64,000 bases of DNA, from positions 186,001-250,000 of the forward strand of contig VZQC01006595.1 of the NCBI GenBank assembly GCA_009823505.1. Reading direction: 5' to 3'. This document shows positions 1 through 9,425 of this stretch, piece after piece (position 1 is the first letter of the stretch; each line of letters begins with the position of its first letter). Origin of the DNA: Rhizomys pruinosus (Eukaryota; Chordata; Mammalia; Rodentia; Spalacidae). The position numbers were made by a program, and so were the translations under genes. The notes under the pieces are model-generated. The model was not told the origin of the DNA. It saw nothing but the letters and a program-made list of their open reading frames with translations, and made no database searches.

Positions 1-247
1 TCACCCAAGAGGGGTCTATTTGTTCTGTGCCAAGCACAGGATCTGCTCATTCAGGGAAGCAGCTCCATCCACTATTCCAGGCCCTCATGACCCACACACT
101 TCCCAGTCTCTCTTGCCCCCCCCCCCCAGGCTCCAGCCATCCCCAACAACTTCTCTCTCCTGAGGCCTGCAAGATCTGGTACATAGGAACAAGTTGCTCA
201 GATAAATTGGAATTTCAGATAAACAGTAAGTACCTTTTAATTTCCTT

Positions 248-453
248 TGTTTTGAGACAGGGTTTTTTTTATAGCCCAGGTTGGACTGGAACTTGCTATG
301 TAGCCAAGGATGACCCTGAACTTCTGATCCTCCTGCCTCAGTCTTTTCAGTGGTGGAATCACAGGAGTGTGGGAACATAACACAGGGGATGGAACCTGGA
401 GATGTGCGTGTGCCAGGCAAGCCCTCGCCCACAGAGCTATATCCCCAGCCCCC
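248..453 (-). repeat. B4-type SINE (tRNA/ID head fused to B1)
   Basis: On the minus strand an ID-like head (ggctggggatatagctctg) is followed by a diverged B1 body ending in ccctgtctcaaaac. The head-then-B1 order is that of rodent B4. It is old and diverged. Confidence 0.75.
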
Positions 454-469
454 AAATAATTTAAAAATA

Positions 470-769
470 TTGAGTGTGCATGCATTTGTTCACGGATGTA
501 CGTGTGTGGAGGCCAGAGGTCAACCCTGAGGGTCTTCCTCAGCCACTTCCCACCTTGTTTTTGGAGACAGGGTCTCTCCTGGGTCTGAAGTTAACCAGTC
601 TGGCTGACTGACCCCTGAGCGCCAGGGGTCCTCCTGTCCCACCTCCTCCATGCCGAGACTACAGCATGCTCAGCTGCACCTGATTCTTTAATGTCAGTAC
701 CAGGGATTGAACTCAAGTCTCCCTGCTTACACAGTGAGCACTTTACCTGCTGAGCCATCTCCATAGCCA
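470..769 (-). repeat. old tRNA-derived rodent SINE (B3/RSINE-like)
   Basis: Read on the + strand it shows tggaggccagaggtcaaccc, gagacagggtctctcct and, at the end, gctgagccatct. This is the reverse of the long tRNA-headed rodent SINE whose copies recur at 39.3, 40.7, 51.6, 52.9 and 57.6 kb. The family name is uncertain. Confidence 0.6.
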
Positions 770-856
770 TAATTTTGCAATGTAACTATGTCCCATTCAA
801 TATTTAGGACAAACACTAACATATTCTTAATTAAAATGTAATCTTGGGCCCCATCT

Positions 857-937
857 TTTTTATTATTTTTTATACTGCTGGGGGTGGAACCCAGGGTATC
901 ACACATTAGGGAAGTGCTCTGTCACTGAGTCAGGCCC
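857..937 (-). repeat. ID-like SINE fragment
   Basis: A T-rich stretch is followed by the reverse of a tRNA-like ID head (ggtggaacccagggta, ctctgtcactgagtcaggcc). It is diverged. Confidence 0.5.
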
Positions 938-1148
938 TTCTGCTGTACTTTTCTGGCAGCCCCAGGACACTTAGCTCTTGCCCAGGCTACCTGGGTCTGG
1001 CAGCCCCTTTTCTTCCAACTGGCAGCTCCCAACTCATCAGTTGAGATGTAGCACAAGTGCCATTTCTGCTGGGGACTTTCCAATGTCCCAGCCAGGGGCT
1101 ATTAGTGTAGGCCTCCTCTTCTATTGTTCCAGCACACGTGCCCATCTT

Positions 1149-1324
1149 TTTTTTTTTTTTTTTTTTTTTTGTTTTTTGTTAGGTCTTTGCAAGACAGGGT
1201 CTCCCTGTAGCCCCAGCTGTCCTGGAACTCACTCTGTAGACCAGGCTGGCCTTGAACTCACAAAGATCTGCCTGCCTCTGCCTCTGCCTCCCAAGTGCTA
1301 GGATTAAAGGCGTGCGCCACCACA
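1149..1324 (-). repeat. B1 SINE with target-site duplication
   Basis: A poly(T) of more than 20 bases is followed by gagacaggg-like and ctgtcctggaactcactctg B1 motifs in reverse, ending ccaccaca. It is flanked by the 10-bp duplication tgcccatctt at 1139-1148 and 1325-1334, so the ends are well defined. Confidence 0.93.
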
Positions 1325-1425
1325 TGCCCATCTTCTGGAAGGATGTGGGTTTCCTGAGGGCAAGGATCACCCAGGGCAAGGATCACACTGTTCATCTCTC
1401 TTCAGTAAACACTAGGTGCTCACTA

Positions 1426-1549
1426 TGGAGCTGAACTTCCAATCTGGATTGCAGGTCCAGGACAGACCAGTAGGTGCCGCTGTGCCAGTGAGTTGAACTT
1501 CCAATCTGGATTGCAGGCCCAGGACCGACCAGTAGATGCCGCTGTGCCA
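1426..1549. repeat. 62-bp tandem duplication, two copies
   Basis: The block beginning tgaacttccaatctggattg at 1432 recurs at 1494 with a few substitutions, giving a period of 62 bp. Just before it, a 16-bp motif gggcaaggatcaccca/gggcaaggatcacact is also doubled (1358-1390). The sequence belongs to no repeat I recognise. Confidence 0.9.
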
Positions 1550-1983
1550 CGTGGGATCTGCTCCAGCACAGTGTGGGGGATTCTACATTCAGTGTGGGTG
1601 TCCCCTTGGGATGCTGGGGGTTTGAGTTTCAGATTATAGGAAGGACAAGAGAGGTAACTGATGGTGCCCCAGGGTGCCTCAGGGGAATGAGGAAACAGCC
1701 TGAGCAGATCGCTTCTCTAAAGCCAGGCACAGGATGGAGATGGGACTGGCCACTTTTCCAATATCAGTCCTTCAGCTTAGCTTGAGCATGTCCTTAGGGC
1801 TGGCGCTTCTTCTCTGAGCCTCCACACGCCATTCCAGAAAATGGAGCAATAAATGCCAAAGCCTGGAATTCGACCAGGCAGCGCGGGCAATGGGAGAAAT
1901 GCAGGGAAGTCCACTGGTCCTCATGGGAGTCCTTGGCCTGACACAGGGCCAGTGGGTGATGGCGTCAGACCCTAGCTTTGGCT

Positions 1984-2106
1984 TTCTCTTCCCTCCCTTC
2001 TTCCTTCCTCCCTCCCTTCTTCCTTCCTCCCTCCCTTCCTCCCTCCTCCCTCCCTTCCTCCCTCCCTTCCTTCCCTTCCCTCCCTCCCTGCTTTCTTTCC
2101 TTGCTC
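1984..2106. repeat. pyrimidine-rich (CCCTT)n low-complexity tract
   Basis: About 120 bp of ccctccctt/ccttcctccc variants on the + strand, purine-rich in the Ephb2 pre-mRNA. Confidence 0.9.
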
Positions 2107-2127
2107 CTATCCCTCCCGCCTCTCTTC

Positions 2128-2245
2128 ATTTGTGGAGACAGAGACCCATGCAGACCCTGCTGGCCTTGAAATGTAGCTGAGGATGACCTTGAACTTCTAA
2201 TCGGCTTCCACCACCAGAGCCCCAGGATCACGGGTGTTCATCAGA
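2128..2245 (-). repeat. diverged B1/B4 relic
   Basis: The + strand shows tggagacagagaccc, ctggccttgaaatgtagctg and aggatgaccttgaacttct. These match the reverse of the B1-derived part of B4 elements, heavily mutated. Confidence 0.5.
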
Positions 2246-2249
2246 ATGT

Positions 2250-4037
2250 CCAGTTTACATCTCTTTAGCGAGGTGGCGACTCATAACATACAAATCCTGT
2301 CGGCGCACATGGGAATTCCATGCATGCCAGCTCTCACGGCCACTGTCATTGTCATTAGGGAGTTTTCCTCACTGATGCTCATGAAATGGGTATGGCCACA
2401 GTGAGTGGGCGCAGGCCTCCCGTTCCAGTTCTGAACGTAGCCAGACTTCCAGTTTGTGCTGTCCCCAGTCCTGGTCCCCTGCCTAGATGTCTTGTCCCTC
2501 TTGGCTGCTCAGTGGACATCTCTGTTGAATTGACACTGACATGGGTGTCAGGATGCCTACACTGACGGTGACTCTGCTTGCAGCTGTAGAGAACGTAGGC
2601 TCATGGGCTCTGGGCAGCTGCTAAAGCAGGCCACCTCCCTTGGGATGCTGGCCCAATGAAAACGGCCAGCTGGACTGTAGCTCGCCTAGCACCACTTATC
2701 CAGCGGCCCCGGGCGATGGCTGTCAGGTTGAGCTCCAGGCAGGCAGCAGGTCCCAGTGGAGCTGTGCAAAGGCCAAGCACAGAGCTGAGCGGAGCCGAGA
2801 GCCAGGCTTTTCTGAAAGGAAGAGAGGGGTGGGGAAGGTGGGAGAGGCCCTGGGGTGGGAGAGGCTCAGTGCTCTTTCTCGAAAGATCTGGAACATTCCA
2901 GAAAGGAATAAACTGTGCGTTCAGGGCAGATTCCTAGGTGCTGGACACACAGTCACCACCAGTGGCCTGCCTGTCCTTCCCAGGTGACCCTAGAAGGCAG
3001 AGGTGGTGACATCAGGGAAGCTGCTCCTTCAGCTCCTGGTTTTCCCTGGCCTGAGTCTCAGGCTTTCTGAGCTGACTTCCTTGCTCCTCCACACACACTC
3101 CTGGTGTCCTAAGTCTCCCTCTCTGACCTCAGGGCCCTGGCTAGGAAACACCATACCCACACCTGCAAATTCTCCATCCAGGAAGCAGCATCAGTCCCCC
3201 AGAGCCATCCCGCCCAGCTTCAGTACCCCCAGAGCCATCCCACCAGGTCCCTGGGTATCCAATGTCAAACCCTGTCAGCTTCAACAGCTCTGCTGCCAAT
3301 GCCTCCTCACCAACCTGGGCTGCCATTATTCTCACTTGGTGTCCCCTGAGCGCCCTGTACAGAGTTCCCTGTGTCTCTGGGTACCCCCTCCCCCAGTCTA
3401 TTCTCCACACAGTACTCTGCAAATACCTCTAAAGCAACTGGAGTCAGATCACAACATTCCAGAACCTTCTATCATACTTTAAATCAAATCCAGACTCCCT
3501 AGGCCTGGAAGGCAGGGCACACCCTGGACCCTTCTCTTTCCAATCCTCTCCCCCACAGTTCTGTCCCCCCCCCCCCCCCGCCCCTCTCTGTCTCCTTTTT
3601 CTGTTCTCCAAATGCAGCTGCTCGGCTCTGCCCCAGGGCCTTTGAGCCTGCTGCGCTCTCGCTCATTGGAATGGCTACCTTCTTCATAGTCAGTCTGTGA
3701 ATTCCCCTTAGCTTCAAGCCTCAGCTCAAATGTCCCAGATGTAACCTCCCCTCATCCAGGCCACACATGGATCTCCCCCAGGACCTTGGCTGAACCTGCT
3801 GAGGTAAGCACCATGCATGGCTATTAGTGTCTGAGCCTATGTTTTCTCTGGATGCTGAAGTCTGAGGCATCTGATACACAGTTGGTTACAAAAGAAGTCA
3901 AATGGTCCAGTGGCTTTCCTGTGACTGCGGATGTGCCACGGGCGCAGAGGATGGGTTAACCAAGCAAAGGCCCAGTCCTGTCTACCTCACTGGCCAGCTC
4001 AGAAATCCCTTGGGAAGCAACTGCGATATAGAAGAAC
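2250..4037. other. apparently unique intron 6 sequence
   Basis: No SINE, coding exon or RNA gene was recognised here. The only simple feature is a 15-base C run at 3565-3579, which is poly(G) in the transcript. A + strand reading frame at 3003-3482 is open but has no recognisable protein. Confidence 0.5.
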
Positions 4038-4045
4038 GGGGGGGG

Positions 4046-4097
<52 letters not shown>
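4038..4097. repeat. poly(G) plus (GA)n microsatellite
   Basis: About 12 G residues lead directly into 24 GA units. Confidence 0.97.
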
Positions 4098-4104
<7 letters not shown>

Positions 4105-5545
4105 TATCCTTGTTCTGCCTCTCAGTGAAGTGCTCTGACAGGCCACACGTGCCTCTGTGCCTCAGTTTCTTTTTGGGTCAGCGCTTGAGAATTTCGTTTT
4201 GAGTACGACAGTGGTGCTGCTGCGATGGTCTGTGAGCCGTGGGTCTGCTGCGGAGTCTGCTGGTCCTTGTGCAAAGTAGGGCTTCGGGGCCTCCTGCCCT
4301 CACCTCCGACAGTGCCCCAGGCCTGCCCGCTGAGGTAGGAAATGGGTCGCAGTCAGGACTGCACTGGGATTCCTCATTTCCGCTCCCGTCTTTGGGGACA
4401 GATGCTTTTCAGTTTCATTTAATCACAAAGCCTTGTAATTAGTTTTTTTTTTTTTTTTTAATTTTCAGTTGCTAAGCCATCCCTGCTACAGGGAGTGACG
4501 GTGCTGGCCCTTGGGGCAGCTGGTCAAGCCACCCAGGCTGGCTGTCCTTCAAAGTGCTCCGAGACTCCGTGAGATGCAACCATGCTCTCTCTCAGCATCA
4601 AAGCTCAAGCCCTCAGTGGCTACTTCCTCAAGGCATCCAACAAGCACCTATTGATCACCTACTGTGTGTCAGGCGCTGGCACATAGTAAAGCTAATGGCA
4701 AAGTCTGACCCTGGAAGAGCTGACCATGTGTGGCTCATGCTGTCAGACAGGGGCTAAAGGTCAGTCTTCGGGCCTGGCCTCCACAGTGGCTTCTCGGAGG
4801 CAGCAGTGGCAGCGACACTTAAGCTGAGATTTGAGGGCGGACTGAAGATGCAGGGCAGCGAGGGCGGAAGCGGCGGCCCAGGTGGCCGGCCCTCCTCTGC
4901 TTCCTGCTGCATTCACAGGCTCTGCGCTCTGCTTCATCCACACTGCTCACACCCTGGGGAGACCTGGGTGCCCGCTGCAGTCCCAATGGCTTTCCAGAGA
5001 AGAAGCTGAGTCTGGGACGATGCCCGCTACTGCTCGTGCCTTCTGTGGACCCTGAAGATGCTGACAGGCAGCCGTGAGAGGGCCTGGGAGGGAAGGGCGC
5101 AGCATCGAGGCGGACAGGGCTCCCTGCGGGGGGAGGGTTGGTTGCAGTCTCTCACACCAACTGTAAAGGGGTCACTTCTTCATACGACTGCTTCGACGGG
5201 TGTCTCTTGTGCTGCAGGCTCTGAGGAGAAGGTGGTGGCCAGACGGTGGTGGTCCCTGAGCAGGAACGCACAGTCCCCGACTCCAGGACACATTGAGGAA
5301 GCCAGAGGTCACCATTAGTTGAGTGGGTTAGTGTGTGAAGAGGTCCCAGTTCTCATCCCAGCTAACCCGGCATCTGATGGGGCGCCAGGGTTTGGCAGGG
5401 TCTCAGAAGTGGGCTCCAGCAGGCCTGCTGCTACCTTCTCTGGCTTACTTCTCTTAGCTGTCAGGAACGGAGAGACTCACCATCTACCTTTCACTCATAG
5501 CGGGCTTGCCCTCAACAAGGGATTTCCATCAGTCATTGAGATTTT

Positions 5546-5792
5546 TTTTTCTAATTTTTTTTTATTTGTTTTTGTATGTGTATGAATGTACTGTCTGCAT
5601 GCAAGTCTGTGCACCCGTGTCGTGCAACGCCGCGGAGTTCAGAAGAGGGTCTCGGATTCCCCTGGAACTGGAGTTCTCCTGGAATTGGAGCTTCAGACGG
5701 TTCTCAGCCGCCATGTGGGTGCTGGGGATCGAACCTGGGTCCTCTGTAAGAGCGGTCGGCGCTCTTAACCGCTAGGCCATCTCTCCAGCCCC
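5546..5792 (-). repeat. young B2 SINE with 15-bp target-site duplication
   Basis: A full-length reverse-oriented B2 runs from its A-rich tail (T-rich on +) to the head gctaggccatctctccagcc. It is flanked by agtcattgagatttt at 5531-5545 and 5793-5807. CpGs in the accgctctta/gccgcgg parts are intact, and the 17-bp internal duplication of the ccaattccaggagaact type is present. Confidence 0.95.
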
Positions 5793-6369
5793 AGTCATTG
5801 AGATTTTAGTCTGAACGAAGCCCTATGCCATATACTCTGGGACCCTTGTGTTTATGGGCGCAGGGAAGACAGGTCACAAGTCAGAGTAGAGGGTCGCAGG
5901 GCCTCTGATGTTTACCCGGATGGATGGCGAGCTGCTATGTCTACCTCTCAGTCTTGCTATTTTGTATGTTCCATGTCTCCTGGTCTCAGATGGTGCTGCC
6001 CTGGCCCACACTGCAGCAAGAAAAGCAGAGGAGCCTGGGACGAGCCTGGTGCTCACCCCGCCTCTTCTCCCTCACCCCATGGCCCCCTGCTGAGCAGCAG
6101 TCTCATCTGCATTCAACCCGCATGGAACTGGAGGCCGAGGCAGGAAGGACACCTGCACAGCTCCCTTCCCTTGGCCTGTAGGAAGAGCCTTCCCATTCAC
6201 TTCTGGCTCACAGTAGGCTGGCTCCCAACTGTGGACTTCCTATCAGTCACTGACACCTTAGTCTGAAACAGAAGCTCTGTGTCACCTTTCCCAGGCCCCT
6301 ATGGGTACACCCACATAGATGCTTTCAACCCTTACCCGTCTCCTTTGAGGAGTCAACAGGGAAAGACCC

Positions 6370-6375
6370 TTTATT
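6370..6375 (-). promoter_or_regulatory. candidate intronic polyadenylation hexamer AATAAA
   Basis: The minus strand carries AATAAA about 100 nt past the stop codon (6477-6479) that ends the open read-through of exon 6. A hexamer alone is weak evidence, and no clear downstream GU-rich element was identified. It is listed because of its position relative to the weak exon 6 donor. Confidence 0.25.
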
Positions 6376-6499
6376 ACTGCTAAGTGAAGATTTTGGGAAA
6401 CCAGTTTGTCACAACCTCAGGGCTCAGGTGGTCATGTCAAAGGGGTCTTGGTGGAGACAGGGCTGAGAGTGGCATGTCACCCAGCCAGCCAGCTGGTCC

Positions 6500-6600
6500 C
6501 CAGACCAGAACAGCAAAGCTCAGAGAGGCCAAGATACCTGCCCAAGGCTTCACAGCAGACAGGGAGGAGCCACTGGAGAGCCATGCTTGAGGCCCGGCCC
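6500..6600 (-). repeat. MIR fragment
   Basis: aaagctcagagaggccaaga, then ctgcccaaggcttcacagca, is the reverse of the conserved MIR core. Confidence 0.6.
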
Positions 6601-6701
6601 CACCTGCTGCACAGCTGTATCTGGGCTGGTGGGAGGGTAGACGTGAGGCTTGGGCTGGGAGAGGGGCCCACGGGAAGTGGGGTCAGCAGAGACACGGCTA
6701 C

Positions 6702-6826
6702 CTTCTCATAATACTGTAGCTCGTAGTCCAAGATCACGCCATTGGGCTGGTCAGGCTGGGACCATGACAGGGTGATGCTGTCCACGGTGCGGCTCACTTG
6801 ATGCATGATGGACACGGCTGATGGTG
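6702..6826 (-). CDS. Ephb2: Ephb2 exon 6 (first half of second fibronectin III domain)
   Basis: This internal coding exon reads [20 protein letters not shown] and then [20 protein letters not shown] followed by EK. It is the N-terminal half of EphB2 FNIII-2, with the core tryptophan in the SWSQP motif and the strand-C YELQYYEK motif. The acceptor is cctctcttgcag. The exon is 125 bp, the usual Eph exon 6 length, starting in phase 1 and ending on a complete Lys codon. The donor is AAG|GTAGCC, which lacks the usual A at +4 and G at +5 and so looks weak. Read-through stays open for about 75 codons to a TGA at 6477-6479. The next exon (rest of FNIII-2) lies beyond the left edge of the window. Confidence 0.97.
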
Positions 6827-7439
6827 CTGCAAGAGAGGCCAGAGGTCAGGGGTCAGAGGTCAGAGCAGGCACGAGGACGGCCAGGTTACCTGGGAGGGGC
6901 CTGGCTAGACAGGAAGCTAGGGGACCAGAGAGGGAAAGGCATTTGGCTGAGGCCACACAGCCAAGCAGAGAAGGAGATGGGGCTAAGCCTGCTGCTGCAG
7001 ATAGCCGCTGACAGCCTCCATCACCCCCAGGGAAGCTGGGCCATGTCAGGCTGGAGGAGACACGCTGGGGCCTTTTTGGCTGTGACGGGGTAGACAAGCC
7101 TCTCTACTGGGTCACACAGGCTAAGTGATGGACAGACACCTAAGGTTGCACAGGGTGAGAGTCTACTAAAGGGAGAGCGGGCAGGAGCAGGGAGCAGGTT
7201 GGTAGTACCCAGGAGCTGGGAAGGATGGCATGCGATCTCTCTGGGGTGGCGATAGTGTTTTGGAACTAGATGGGGTGCATGGCACAGTGAGCACACTAAC
7301 TGCCACTCCTCTGTTCATATTGAAATGGTGATGTGTATGCGGTGTAAGTCCATCACGTAGTCAATCAATGAACCCTTGCCCACCTGCACTCTGTGTTCTC
7401 ACCAACTGGAGATGTGAAGGCAGGCTGTGCTCAGTGCTA

Positions 7440-7538
7440 GAAGGACTCTGACAAGTCATTTAGTCCAATTTCCACATATTGTACTTGTGGAAACTCAGGT
7501 CCAAAGAAGGCTGGGAGCTGCCTGGCCCAAGCTTCTCT
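7440..7538 (-). repeat. possible MIR remnant
   Basis: gtggaaactcaggtccaaag followed by gctgcctggcccaagc resembles the reverse MIR core (gaaactgaggcccagagag). It is short and diverged. Confidence 0.4.
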
Positions 7539-7552
7539 TCCCTGCAGTCTTT

Positions 7553-7772
7553 TTTATTTTATTTATTTTTTATGTGTATGAATGCACTGTCTGCATGTAG
7601 GTTTGTGCACCCGTGTCGTGCAATGCCGCAGAGGTCAGAAGAGGGTGCTGGATTCCCCTGGAACTGGAGTTAAGGACAGTCCTCAGCTGCCACATGGGTG
7701 CTGGGGATTGAACCCGGGTCCTCTGCAAGAGCAGTCAGCGCTCTTAACCACTAGGCCATCTCTCCAGCCCTC
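7553..7772 (-). repeat. B2 SINE with target-site duplication
   Basis: A reverse B2 flanked by ccctgcagtctt at about 7541-7552 and 7773-7784. It carries the gtgtcgtgcaatgccgcag module but lacks the 17-bp internal duplication seen in other copies (ggaactggagttaaggac). Confidence 0.94.
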
Positions 7773-8368
7773 CCCTGCAGTCTTAATACTAAGGCTTGGT
7801 TTTTGCCTCCTCTGGTGGGACAGGTGCCCGCAGAGCTGTGGTGGCCCTGCTGAGGACAGCATACAGCAGTTGGGGCCTGGGTTCGAGTACAGCTTACTCT
7901 TCCCAGAGGAGCACCAGGTCTGAGCTGGCCTGGGCTCCCTTCCCTGAAGTCCTCCAGAGACACCCTAACACGGCGGCACATCCATGGAGGAGTTGGACCC
8001 TGGCCCAGGCTGTGCAGCAAGCCGAGTCCCTCCTTCCCAGAACCATCTCAGTCTAGCTGGGGTGGTCATCTGCAAAGGAACTGGAGCAGGCTCAGTACCC
8101 AGTGACCAGCTCAGTGCCCGAGTGTCTGTCGTGTCACTGGCTACCGTGTGCTGAGCACAGGCCCTGGGACCTCATTTGATCCTTTCACTGCCATGTGGGG
8201 GGGACTCAGCATCTGCTGTCTGTGGAGGAGGCAACTGTGGCCTGGAGACGCCATGAACCTCCCCAAGATAACAGCCTGGAGCTGGGCTAGCCTGCTCTAA
8301 CTGTGCTCTGGGCTGGCCCTCAGAGATCCTCCCCTCTTCCGTGTTCCCCGACCCTATCTGTATCCCCA

Positions 8369-8419
8369 GAACCTTCCCTCCCTCCTCCCTCCTCCCCTCC
8401 CTCCCTCTCTCCCTTCCTC
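8369..8419. repeat. CT-rich low-complexity tract
   Basis: ccctccctcctccctcctcc-type sequence of about 50 bp. Confidence 0.85.
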
Positions 8420-8694
8420 TGTCTAGGAGCCAGACCAGTCACCCCGTGAGATGCCCCAGCTAGCTGTGAGGCCAGGCTGAAAACAAAAGTCAAGTTCCTT
8501 CTGGAGCCGCATAGATCCAGGCCAATCTGGTGATTCTGCCTGGGGCGCGGTGTGCTCCACGTGGGCCCAGGGGACAGTGCTGTACCCTCCCCTACTTCTC
8601 AGCCCTCCTTAGCCAACCCCAGGGTGGCACCACTCAGCACTGGGGGAAGGTGGAGAGGGTGTGGGGAGCACCTTCCTGTGTTAGGCCAGTAACA

Positions 8695-9425
8695 GGGTGA
8701 TGTGCACAAACATGCATGTGTGCAAATGCACATATACACACACTCATACGCATGTGTGTATCCCCACACATACATGTGTGTGCACACATCATACACATAT
8801 GCACTCATACACATTTGTGTACCCACCCACATCACACCCATACACACACTACACACACATATGCACATACATGCATATACACACATATCTACATGCACAC
8901 ACATATCTACTTACAAATACATAACTCAGATACACATATATTCACACACATACATGCACATATATCACTCACACAATGTGCACATGTATACATGTACATA
9001 CAAACAGATATACATACTCACACATAACATACCCATACACATACTGACATATATACATGCACTTCATATTTGCATGCTCACACATGCATACATTTACACA
9101 CATATATACTCACATACAACATAAGTACACATATATACATATATGCATTGACACATGCTTGTACACATGCATGCATACACACACTCATGTATTCACACGA
9201 CACACATACACACATATACATATTTTTGTACACACATATCCTCACATGCTTACACATATTTGCACACACATCCACATGTACATATGTACATACACATAAA
9301 CACTGGCCAGTGATTACATACACATACATAAAACAGGCTGGTGAGTACATACACAGACATGCACACACACTAGCGGTGAGTATATACCCATACACACATA
9401 CACATACACATGTACACCCACACTT
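8695..9425. repeat. long degenerate (CA)n/(CATA)n tract
   Basis: About 730 bp of cacacata, acatgcac and tatacaca variants on the + strand. Interruptions are dense, so no long perfect run remains. It is GT-rich in the Ephb2 pre-mRNA. Open frames here in both directions are artefacts of the repeat. Confidence 0.95.

Larger units (their letters stand above)
1..6701 (-). other. Ephb2: Ephb2 intron 6 (5' part; continues past the window)
   Basis: This is the start of the intron after exon 6. No trace of the following exon (second half of FNIII-2 and juxtamembrane region) is visible on the minus strand, so that exon must lie to the left of base 1. The content is B4, B3-type, ID, B1, B2 and MIR repeats, low-complexity tracts and a 62-bp tandem duplication. 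The stretches 2250-4037 and 4461-5530 look unique or too diverged to classify. Confidence 0.88.

Noticed and set aside
8695..9425. Possible CRISPR-like or satellite array
   Set aside because: No constant repeat plus spacer structure exists, only degenerate CA/CATA dinucleotides in a mammalian intron.
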